Source: Gemmatimonadota bacterium
GTDB taxonomy: Bacteria; Gemmatimonadota; Gemmatimonadetes; Palauibacterales; Palauibacteraceae
Direction: 5' to 3'
Assembly: GCA_030598525.1 (NCBI GenBank)
Contig: JAUVPT010000036.1
Location: forward strand, 1 to 11,090
DNA length: 11,090 nt
Shown: piece by piece, positions 1 through 6,007 of the stretch
Layout of the letters: the number at the start of each line of letters is the position of its first letter
Position numbering within the stretch: the stretch's first letter is position 1
Position numbers and translations under genes: made by a program
Notes under the pieces: model-generated
The model's database searches: none
What the model was told of the DNA's origin: nothing
What the model saw: only the letters and a program-made list of their open reading frames with translations

Positions 1-115
1 CGACCTGGCCGGCGATCCGGCTGCCGACTGGCAGGCCAGGGTCACACGGGCTCAAAACGAAGCCACGGCGGTCTGTGAGAAGGCCGTTGCGAGAGCCAGG
101 GGCGTGAAGGAATGA
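1..115 (+). CDS. C-terminal end of an upstream gene, possibly a lipid/LPS acyltransferase (partial)
   Basis: An open frame enters the window at base 2 and runs 37 codons to a TGA at 113-115. The visible tail is hydrophilic and helical (…DWQARVTRAQNEATAVCEKAVARARGVKE). The stop overlaps the lpxK start by 4 bases (ATGA), the same junction style as the genes that follow, so it is very likely the preceding member of the operon. Genes next to lpxK are often Kdo transferase (waaA) or a lysophospholipid acyltransferase of the DUF374 type. The W-x-A-R-V…A…A helix at the very end is more like the tail I would expect from the acyltransferase than from WaaA, but this is a weak impression from only 37 residues. 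The reading frame is reasonably sure. The identity is a guess. Confidence 0.55.
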   Translation, partial: DLAGDPAADWQARVTRAQNEATAVCEKAVARARGVKE

Positions 116-1197
116 GGTCGGGCTATGGGGTGCGTGAGCAGATAGAGGCGCGGATTCGGAGAGCGTGGAGTGGCCCTCCCGGGGGAGCGCTGCAGCTCGC
201 GTCCGCTGCGTATGGCGCAGTGACAGGAGCAAGGAATCTCCTGTATGACTGCGGGTTCTTCACTTGCCGGCGCGCCCCGGTACCCGTGGTGTCCGTCGGC
301 GGGCTCACCGTCGGGGGATCCGGGAAGACCCCGATCACCGCGGATCTCGCTGCCCGGCTCGGCAAAGCCGGCGTGCAAACCGCGATCCTGACTCACGGTT
401 TCGACGACGAAATGGACGTCCACCGCAAGCTGGCCCCCGCAGCCCGGGTGTATGGCGACCGCGATCGGGGGAGCCTGTCCCGCAGGGCAGCGGCGGAGGG
501 TGCCCAAATCGCGTTGCTGGACTCCGGGTTTCAGCACCGGCGGCTGCACCGTGATCTCGACATCGTGACTCTCGACGAGGCCTCCACCGGCGGAAGCCTG
601 GCCCCGCTCCCCGCCGGCCCTTTTCGGGAGGGGCTGGAAGCGCTCACGAGGGCAGATCTGGTGGTCGTGGTTCGACGGGCTCCCGTGGGCGAGGAAGCCT
701 TCACCAGGAGATGTCGGGACCTGGCCGAGAGAGGCCGTTCGCGACTACGTGAGTTGGAGGAAGCCCCCGGCGCGCCACCGTTCGTGACGGCCCGGATTCT
801 ACCCGGCCCGCTGCTCCCCGCCAACGAACCGGCCCGAGCCTTCGATCAGCCTCGTCCAACCGTTGCCGTGGCCGGCATCATGTGGCCCGAGGTGTTCTTC
901 GCCCAGGTGAGCCCTTTTGCCGCGAGTGAGCACGAGACCGTCATCCTCCGCGATCACGCCCGAATCGATGCCTCGTTGGGCGACCGGCTTCGAGGCATGG
1001 CAGGCGACTCGGGTATCGTGTGCACGCTGAAGGATTCGATGAAGCTGGTTCGGGTCTTGGGAGACTCCGTACCGGTCTGGTATCTTTCAGAGAACGTCGT
1101 CTGGGATGAACCGGGACCGATGCCGACTGCCGTGCGGGCGTCCCTGGCCCTCCTGGACCCGCGAACCTTTGACTCGGGCGAAAGTCCCGCGACATGA
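112..1197 (+). CDS. lpxK: Tetraacyldisaccharide 4'-kinase (lipid A 4'-kinase)
   Basis: This is LpxK, which phosphorylates the 4' position of tetraacyldisaccharide 1-phosphate to give lipid IVA at the inner face of the cytoplasmic membrane. The 361-residue product is slightly longer than usual. A short N-terminal helix precedes PVVSVGGLTVGGSGKTP (about 58-74), the unusual Walker A of this family. DSGFQHRRLHRDLD (137-150) matches the family's DDGFQHxxLxRDL block, LPAGPFRE (166-173) its PxGPxRE block, VAGI..P (253-259) and RDH (280-282) the second domain, and CTLKDSMKL (304-312) the usual TEKDxxKL. Odd points: the second Asp of DDGFQH is Ser138, the GDEP motif appears as DDEM (98-101) directly after LTHGF with the intervening loop missing, and TEKD is TLKD. 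The start was chosen because ATG overlaps the upstream stop, and the stop overlaps the nadB ATG in turn. The family assignment is firm. Full activity is inferred. Confidence 0.9.
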   Translation: MRSGYGVREQIEARIRRAWSGPPGGALQLASAAYGAVTGARNLLYDCGFFTCRRAPVPVVSVGGLTVGGSGKTPITADLAARLGKAGVQTAILTHGFDDEMDVHRKLAPAARVYGDRDRGSLSRRAAAEGAQIALLDSGFQHRRLHRDLDIVTLDEASTGGSLAPLPAGPFREGLEALTRADLVVVVRRAPVGEEAFTRRCRDLAERGRSRLRELEEAPGAPPFVTARILPGPLLPANEPARAFDQPRPTVAVAGIMWPEVFFAQVSPFAASEHETVILRDHARIDASLGDRLRGMAGDSGIVCTLKDSMKLVRVLGDSVPVWYLSENVVWDEPGPMPTAVRASLALLDPRTFDSGESPAT

Positions 1198-2774
1198 GAG
1201 CTCCAGAAAGGATTCGCACCGACGTCCTGGTCGTCGGATCCGGCATCGCAGGGCTGAGTTTCTCTCTCAAGGCATGCCACTACGCCGATGTGGTTGTCGT
1301 GACGAAGAAAGAGCGAATCGAGTCGAATACGAATTACGCCCAGGGCGGTGTGGCAGCGGTGTTCGACCCGGACGACTCCCATGAGATCCATGTCGCGGAC
1401 ACCCTCGTCGCGGGAGCCGGACTGTGCCACCGGAGAGCCGTGGAAGAACTGGTCCGGGAAGGCCCCGAGCGGGTTCGGGAGTTAATGGACTGGGGCGTGC
1501 GGTTCAGCAGGGAGGGTGGCCGGGTTTCCCTTGGCCGCGAGGCCGGACACAGCGAGCGGAGGATTCTCCACGCCGCGGATCTGACCGGGCAAGAGATCGA
1601 GCGGGCCCTCCTCGCGGCCGTTGCAGCTGAGCCGAGGATCACCCTCCTCGAAGACCATTTCGTGTGGTCCCTCGCCACCATCATGGATCCGACGTGGAAC
1701 CGCGTGCGTTGTGCGGGTGCCCTCGTGCTGGACGTACATGGCAGGCGCTGGAAAGCGATCGATGCGCGGGCTGTGATGTTGGCTGCGGGAGGCACCGGCT
1801 ATCTGTATCGCCACACGACGAATCCCGACATCGCGACGGGCGACGGTATCGCACTCGGGTACGCAGCAGGGGCTGCGGTAGCGAACCTGGAATTCGTCCA
1901 GTTCCACCCCACGGCCATGTTCCCGGCGGAGGAACGGGCGCAACTCGTGTCCGAGGCCGTGCGGGGAGAGGGCGCGGTACTCAGGCGGCAGGACGGGGTC
2001 GAGTTCATGACCGCCTACCATCCGCACGGATCCCTGGCGCCTCGGGACATCGTGGCACGCGCATGTGACGCGGAGATGAAACGGGCGGGGGACGAGTTCG
2101 TTCTCCTCGACCTCTCACCCATCGATCCGCTCGTCGTCGCGGAGCGATTTCCGAACATCTCGGGCGCGTGTGCGGATCGTGGAATTGAGTTGCCGCGAGA
2201 CCCCATCCCCGTCGTCCCCGCCGCGCACTACCAGTGCGGCGGACTTCTCACGGACTGGGATGGGAGAACGTCCCTGACCGGAGTCTATGCGGCGGGCGAG
2301 ATCGCCTGTACGGGCGTACATGGCGCCAACAGGCTAGCCTCGAACTCCCTCCTCGAAGCCGTGGTGTTCTCTCACAGAGCTTCGATCCGGCTGGCCGCCG
2401 ATCTGCACGCGCTTCCCCCGGTTCCAGACGTTGCCTGGACGTTGCCCGATCTCGAAGCAGCCGGGTCCGCGGCCGTCGATGTGGAGCGCGAGATCCGGGA
2501 CCTGATGTGGGACAGAGTCGGAATCGTCAGGTCCGATGAGCGGCTTGAGGCCGCCCGAGCCGAGCTCGACGGCCTGTCGCGTGGCGCCATCGCCCGGGAC
2601 GGTACTGGACCGGGAGCCATGCGCGGTCGCCAGGTAGAGTTCATGCGCGAAGTCGCGGCCCTGGTCGTCCGGTCCGCGCAACGTCGTCGGGAGAGCAGGG
2701 GACTTCATTTCACGGAGAGTCATCCGCGACGAGACAACGAGCACTTCCTACGGGACACGGTTCTGGCCAGATGA
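1194..2774 (+). CDS. nadB: L-aspartate oxidase, FAD-dependent (NAD de novo synthesis)
   Basis: NadB oxidises L-aspartate to iminoaspartate with FAD, which NadA then condenses with dihydroxyacetone phosphate to quinolinate. The 526-residue protein shows the N-terminal dinucleotide fold DVLVVGSGIAGLSFS (10-24), the flavin/substrate loop TNYAQGGVAAVF (46-57), REAGHSERRILHAAD (115-129), FVQFHPTAMF (234-243), RDIVARA (284-290), PAAHYQCGG (342-350) and GVHGANRLASNSLLEA (374-389). E116, H238, R284, H345 and R380 fall at the positions of the E. coli active-site residues E121, H244, R290, H351 and R386. A helical C-terminal domain ends in a RGLHFTESHPRRD stretch typical of the family and distinguishes it from succinate dehydrogenase subunit A. 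No nadA or nadC lies in the window. The ATG overlaps the lpxK stop, with only a weak ribosome binding site, which suggests translational coupling. Confidence 0.97.
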   Translation: MRAPERIRTDVLVVGSGIAGLSFSLKACHYADVVVVTKKERIESNTNYAQGGVAAVFDPDDSHEIHVADTLVAGAGLCHRRAVEELVREGPERVRELMDWGVRFSREGGRVSLGREAGHSERRILHAADLTGQEIERALLAAVAAEPRITLLEDHFVWSLATIMDPTWNRVRCAGALVLDVHGRRWKAIDARAVMLAAGGTGYLYRHTTNPDIATGDGIALGYAAGAAVANLEFVQFHPTAMFPAEERAQLVSEAVRGEGAVLRRQDGVEFMTAYHPHGSLAPRDIVARACDAEMKRAGDEFVLLDLSPIDPLVVAERFPNISGACADRGIELPRDPIPVVPAAHYQCGGLLTDWDGRTSLTGVYAAGEIACTGVHGANRLASNSLLEAVVFSHRASIRLAADLHALPPVPDVAWTLPDLEAAGSAAVDVEREIRDLMWDRVGIVRSDERLEAARAELDGLSRGAIARDGTGPGAMRGRQVEFMREVAALVVRSAQRRRESRGLHFTESHPRRDNEHFLRDTVLAR

Positions 2775-2790
2775 TGGGATCCCGGGCTTC

Positions 2791-3270
2791 ATGAGATTGC
2801 TCGTGCTGGCGGTCGGGTCGCCCAGGGATCGGCACATGGCCGCCATGATCCGCGAGTACGAAACTCGCGCCGGCCGTTACTTTCGGCTTGAGACGACGGA
2901 GGTTCCGGCCGCTACCGGCGTGGGAGGCTCACCGGCGGCGGTTCGGGCGCGCGAGGCCGAGAACCTTCTGAAGCGCGCTCCCCGCGGCCTCGACACGTGG
3001 GCCCTGACGAGCGGCGGGACGGAAGTCAGTTCCCGAGATCTCGCCGGTTCTCTGTCAGACATGGCGACGTACGGCCACCCCGGAGTCGTGTTCCTCATCG
3101 GTGGGGCATTCGGCCTGGACGAAGACCTGGTGAAAGGCTGCTCCCGGACCTTGTCTCTTTCCCGCATGACGTTGCCCCACGAGATGGCCCGACTGGTTCT
3201 TGCCGAACAGATCTACCGGGCCGGTACGATCGTGCGAGGCGAGCCGTACCATAAGGGTGGACCTCTGTGA
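2791..3270 (+). CDS. rlmH: 23S rRNA (pseudouridine1915-N3)-methyltransferase RlmH
   Basis: RlmH is a small SPOUT-fold enzyme that uses SAM to methylate N3 of pseudouridine 1915 in helix 69 of 23S rRNA, acting on the assembled 70S ribosome. At 159 residues it matches the family length (about 155-160). The sequence has the N-terminal strand MRLLVLAVG, the knot/SAM-binding core VVFLIGGAFGLDEDL (99-113), then LSLSRMTLPHEMARLVLAEQ (121-140) with IYRA (141-144), and the C-terminal PYHK (152-155) that reaches into the active site. All are hallmarks of the family (formerly YbeA/DUF163). The start is the only reasonable ATG. It lies 16 bases after the nadB stop and has no strong ribosome binding site. 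The stop overlaps the next gene's GTG by 4 bases. One slightly longer insertion (ATGVGGSP, 41-48) replaces the usual loop after the third strand. Confidence 0.96.
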   Translation: MRLLVLAVGSPRDRHMAAMIREYETRAGRYFRLETTEVPAATGVGGSPAAVRAREAENLLKRAPRGLDTWALTSGGTEVSSRDLAGSLSDMATYGHPGVVFLIGGAFGLDEDLVKGCSRTLSLSRMTLPHEMARLVLAEQIYRAGTIVRGEPYHKGGPL

Positions 3271-4034
3271 GCGCCTCAACACCGACGCGGGAGTGGTTTC
3301 GGGACTGGTTCGGCGAGGAATACCTCGCGCTTTACCCGCACAGGGACGAGAGGGAGGCACGAGAGGCGGTTGACCTGTTCCGTGAAGTCGCCGCCCCAGC
3401 ACCCGGGTCCCGACTCCTCGATCTGGCTTGTGGGGCCGGCAGGCATCTACGCGAGCTGCGGTCCGCCGGCCTGGATGCGACAGGTCTGGACCTCTCACTA
3501 ACCCTGCTGCGATCCGCCCGATCCGATGCACCAGCGGATCCGCTGGTGCGGGGAGACATGCGCCAACTCCCTTTCGCCAGCGGGGCCTTCGGTGGATTGA
3601 CGAGCTTCTTCACGTCCTTCGGCTACTTCGCGGATTCGTCCGATGATCGACGGGTGCTCGGGGAGATGGCCCGGGTGCTGGCTCCGGGCGGCACGTTCAT
3701 GCTGGACTTCCTCAACGCTGACCGGGTTCGGAAGCACCTCGTCGAGGAAGACAGTCGTGAGGTCGGGGGCAGACGGGTCGTCCAGGTCCGGGAGATCGTC
3801 GATGGTGTCGTGGTGAAGCGGATACGCATCGAGCCCCTGGACGAGGGACCCGCCCGGCATTTTGAAGAGCGCGTGCGCCTGTATTCGTGTGAGGAGCTGG
3901 TGTCGCTGCTTGCAGATGCAGGCCTCGCGACGCGACAACGGTTCGGTGACTACGAGGGAGCCCGGTTCGCGGCCCGATCCCCTCGCCTCATATTGGCGGG
4001 CAGGCTGGATCCCGCGCGAGAGGAGACGGCATGA
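3267..4034 (+). CDS. Class I SAM-dependent methyltransferase next to bshC (candidate bacillithiol N-methyltransferase)
   Basis: This is a 255-residue Rossmann-fold methyltransferase. LLDLACGAGRHLREL (50-64) is motif I, ATGLDLS (71-77) is the acidic end of strand 2, VRGDMRQLPF (94-103) is motif II/III around the adenine, and VLAPGGTFMLDFLNADRV (137-154) is the post-I block. The remaining residues (160-240) look like the extra beta-strand substrate domain of small-molecule methyltransferases, with no RNA- or protein-binding signature. The gene begins with GTG overlapping the rlmH stop (GTGA), preceded by an AGGGTGG ribosome binding site at 3254-3260. Its TGA overlaps the bshC ATG. Its location suggests a link to bacillithiol: N-methyl-bacillithiol is known from Chlorobi, where a SAM methyltransferase (NmbA) makes it. 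That assignment is inference from neighbourhood and fold. An unrelated small-molecule target is equally compatible with the motifs. Confidence 0.85.
   Translation: MSASTPTREWFRDWFGEEYLALYPHRDEREAREAVDLFREVAAPAPGSRLLDLACGAGRHLRELRSAGLDATGLDLSLTLLRSARSDAPADPLVRGDMRQLPFASGAFGGLTSFFTSFGYFADSSDDRRVLGEMARVLAPGGTFMLDFLNADRVRKHLVEEDSREVGGRRVVQVREIVDGVVVKRIRIEPLDEGPARHFEERVRLYSCEELVSLLADAGLATRQRFGDYEGARFAARSPRLILAGRLDPAREETA
3528..3549. repeat. Perfect 22-bp palindrome inside the methyltransferase gene
   Basis: The 11 bases GCACCAGCGGA at 3528-3538 are followed immediately by their exact reverse complement up to 3549, giving an uninterrupted 22-bp palindrome centred on GATC. Symmetry breaks at 3527/3550. 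As RNA it could fold into a 9-bp stem with a GAUC loop. It lies in coding sequence (codons around residues 88-95, APADPLVR), between two motifs of the methyltransferase fold. No T-run follows, so it is not an ordinary terminator. The symmetry is seen directly. Any role as a binding site or RNA hairpin is not shown. Confidence 0.8.
4021..4025 (+). promoter_or_regulatory. Ribosome binding site of bshC
   Basis: AGGAG lies 5 bases before the ATG at 4031, within the end of the methyltransferase gene. It supports this start and independent as well as coupled translation of bshC. Confidence 0.75.
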
Positions 4035-5662
4035 GCGAACTGCATCTCGAGCCGGAACGCATCGCCGGTCCAGGGGGGCTGGTCTCGAGTCTTCTGGGTG
4101 GGGACCCGGACGCGCTCGGCCTGTTCCCGCCCGGTGCGTTCGGACACGGAGGTACCCCAGGCGCCGTTGGCCGGAGCCTCGAGTCCAGCCTGAGTCCAGC
4201 GGCCTTCCATTGTCCTCTGTCCGCGGCCCGCGACCGACTCGAAGCGGCCCTCGCCGGCGAGGGTCTCGTGGTCACGACGGGGCAGCAGCCGCAGCTGTTC
4301 GGCGGTCCACTGTACGTGCTGTACAAGGCACTGGCCGCAATTCGGAGCGCGGCCGCCCTCGAACGCCGGCTCGGCACCCCATGCCTGGCGATCTTCTGGG
4401 TCGCGGGAGACGACCATGACTGGCGCGAGGTCTCCTCGGTCGGATATCTGGACCGGAATGAAGAACTGCGTCGCGTGGAGCTCCCGGCCCCACTTGATCG
4501 GGCCGGCCGGTCCGTCGGCCCATCTCAGCTTCCAGCCGAGATCCGCGATCTGACCGGCGATTTCCTCGAGGCACTCGAGGCACGCGAGGCGGGAGAGCGC
4601 TGGCTCGATATCCTGCGAGAGCACTACTCGGCTGGCCGCTCGTTCACCGATGCCTTTGTAGGAGTCGCGTCATCGTGGCTGGATGGGCTTCCGATCGCCT
4701 TCCTCGATTCCGCTCACCCTGAAGTCCGACGTGCCTCAACCCCATTCGTGCGGCGGGTCCTCCAGGAGCGCGAGGCGGTGGACCAAGCGCTGAGGCAGGG
4801 AACCGATGCAGTCGCCCATCTCGGCTACCGGGAACAGCTCACACAGGCCCCGGGCGCGATTCCGCTCTTTCGAGAGGGAGCAGCAGGCAGGTACCGGCTC
4901 CGAGGAGTTTCCGGCCCGATTCAGATCGACCGGGACGGAAACTCCATGGAGGTCTCCGACCTGGTAGCCGAGGCAGCGGCAGAGACCGAGCGCTACAGCC
5001 CCTCTGCCGCGCTGCGGCCCGTCCTTGAGTCGTGGCTTCTTCCCGTGGGCGCTACGGTTCTGGGACCCGGAGAGATCGCCTACTGGTCGCAAATCGGCCC
5101 ACTGTTCAGCGCCCTCGATGTGCCGATGCCATGGATCCTCCCGCGTGATTCCTGGCGTGTGGTCGAGCCACACACGGCAAGGCTCCTTCGTAAGACCGGG
5201 GTCTCGGCCGAGGACTTGAGAGACGGGGGCGCCACGGCCACCGCTGGCCTCGTCGAGCGCAGTCGCCCGAGAGCCGTTGAAGAAGCCCTTCTGAGGCTGG
5301 AGGACAGTGTAGACGAGGGATTCGGCACCCTGGAGACAACGGTGGCCTCCGACCTGCCGGGACTTCGGCCGGCCGTCGGGAAGAGCCGGAGCCAGGTCTT
5401 CTCGGCGTTGGCGGCTCTGCGCAAGACCCTCGACAGCGTGACTCGGGACAGGGAACAGACGACCATCGGCCAACTCCGCCGGGCAGCGGCCAACCTCTTC
5501 CCAGGCGGCACCCCCCAGGAGCGAGCCCTGGCGGCGTGGGTCTACCTGGCGCGCTATGGAGACGGATTCATCGATGCGCTGCGTGCAGCGGCTCTCGAGC
5601 CGCCTCCGCCGGACGCCGCGTCCCGCGGTGACGGCGTTGCTGGCGCTGCAACCGAGGAGTAG
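4031..5662 (+). CDS. bshC: Bacillithiol biosynthesis cysteine-adding enzyme BshC
   Basis: BshC catalyses the last step of bacillithiol synthesis, joining cysteine to glucosaminyl-malate to form the low-molecular-weight thiol that replaces glutathione as redox buffer. The 543-residue length fits the family. Visible signatures: VVTTGQQPQLFGGPLYVLYK (80-99), corresponding to the TGQQxGLLxGPLY block; IFWVAGDDHDWREV (121-134), corresponding to FWxAGEDHD with Asp in place of Glu; and LRPVLESWLLPVGATVLGPG (328-347) followed by EIAYWSQIGPLF (348-359) and MPWILPR (366-372), the strongly conserved nucleotide-pocket core. A helical, probably coiled-coil region follows (about 385-500), and the protein ends with a YGDGFIDALR-like tail. 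The usual C-terminal order of the family is preserved. ATG overlaps the methyltransferase stop. bshA and bshB are not in the window. The identification is confident. That the cell makes bacillithiol depends on finding those two genes. Confidence 0.95.
   Translation: MSELHLEPERIAGPGGLVSSLLGGDPDALGLFPPGAFGHGGTPGAVGRSLESSLSPAAFHCPLSAARDRLEAALAGEGLVVTTGQQPQLFGGPLYVLYKALAAIRSAAALERRLGTPCLAIFWVAGDDHDWREVSSVGYLDRNEELRRVELPAPLDRAGRSVGPSQLPAEIRDLTGDFLEALEAREAGERWLDILREHYSAGRSFTDAFVGVASSWLDGLPIAFLDSAHPEVRRASTPFVRRVLQEREAVDQALRQGTDAVAHLGYREQLTQAPGAIPLFREGAAGRYRLRGVSGPIQIDRDGNSMEVSDLVAEAAAETERYSPSAALRPVLESWLLPVGATVLGPGEIAYWSQIGPLFSALDVPMPWILPRDSWRVVEPHTARLLRKTGVSAEDLRDGGATATAGLVERSRPRAVEEALLRLEDSVDEGFGTLETTVASDLPGLRPAVGKSRSQVFSALAALRKTLDSVTRDREQTTIGQLRRAAANLFPGGTPQERALAAWVYLARYGDGFIDALRAAALEPPPPDAASRGDGVAGAATEE
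4248..4263. repeat. Perfect 16-bp palindrome within bshC
   Basis: CCCTCGCC at 4248-4255 is followed directly by its exact reverse complement GGCGAGGG at 4256-4263. It encodes residues ALAGEG just before the TGQQ motif. In a GC-rich genome a 16-bp palindrome may arise by codon bias, so functional weight is low. Confidence 0.6.
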
Positions 5663-5720
5663 GTTAGCCAGCGTTCCGTGCGCCGTGATCGCTTTCGCGG
5701 CCCTTCGACTGACTCTCGAC

Positions 5721-5726
5721 AGGTGG
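5721..5726 (+). promoter_or_regulatory. Ribosome-binding-like AGGTGG deciding the small protein's start
   Basis: AGGTGG sits 5 bases before the TTG at 5732, which begins a clean LHW-plus-membrane-segment protein. The upstream in-frame GTG at 5678 has its nearest purine-rich run (GAGGAG, 5654-5659) 18 bases away, too far. The GTGs at 5723 and 5726 have nothing suitable before them. This favours TTG 5732 but does not prove it. Confidence 0.4.
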
Positions 5727-5731
5727 TGGGC

Positions 5732-6007
5732 TTGCACTGGGCTGTCATCATCGGTCTCGTTCTCATGATCCCGATCCTCGCGATCGTCCTGGACTCATCC
5801 GTCGGACAGGCGTGGGCCAAACGCATCGCCAGGGGCGAGAAGGACGGGACGTCTCCCGAAACGGAGGCCCGCGTCCAGGAGCTCCAGGCGGAGGTCAAGT
5901 ACCTGACCGAGTCCATGGAGAGCCTGCGCGACGAAACGGAGTTTGTGCGTCGGTTGATTGAGGGGACCGACGAAGGCGACACTTCCCGTCTCGGGCCGGG
6001 TGAGTGA
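5732..6007 (+). CDS. Small membrane-anchored coiled-coil protein of unknown function
   Basis: I do not recognise this family. From TTG 5732 it is 91 residues. A GTG at 5678 would give 109 residues, and GTGs at 5723 or 5726 are also possible. Residues 3-20 (WAVIIGLVLMIPILAIVL) form one membrane segment right at the N terminus. A basic stretch follows (KRIARGEK), so the tail is probably cytoplasmic by the positive-inside rule. Residues 43-77 are a heptad coiled coil, with V48, L51, V55, L58, M62, L65 and V72 on a/d positions. The layout (short anchor plus coiled coil) recalls PspB-like and other small scaffold proteins, but there is no motif to claim homology. Its end overlaps the likely murJ start by 8 bases, so the two are probably co-translated. 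It may assist the flippase or simply act in the envelope. That is speculation. Confidence 0.7.
   Translation: MHWAVIIGLVLMIPILAIVLDSSVGQAWAKRIARGEKDGTSPETEARVQELQAEVKYLTESMESLRDETEFVRRLIEGTDEGDTSRLGPGE

Noticed and set aside
4..40. Seven-base inverted repeat CCTGGCC…GGCCAGG at the window start
   Set aside because: Short arms, GC-rich and inside a coding frame. Expected by chance.
4566..4590. Short tandem repeat CTCGAGGCA in bshC
   Set aside because: Fewer than three imperfect 9-base units encoding an LEA-LEA-REA helix. This is readily explained by codon and helix bias.
4736..5737. 333-codon open frame on the minus strand opposite bshC
   Set aside because: It lies opposite the conserved BshC core motifs, has no ribosome binding site and no recognisable domain. 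It is a shadow of GC-rich codon use.
5958..6007. TTG 5958 as murJ start
   Set aside because: It would overlap the upstream gene by 50 bases and add residues with no family counterpart. GTG 6000 gives a short overlap typical of the cluster. It cannot be fully excluded.
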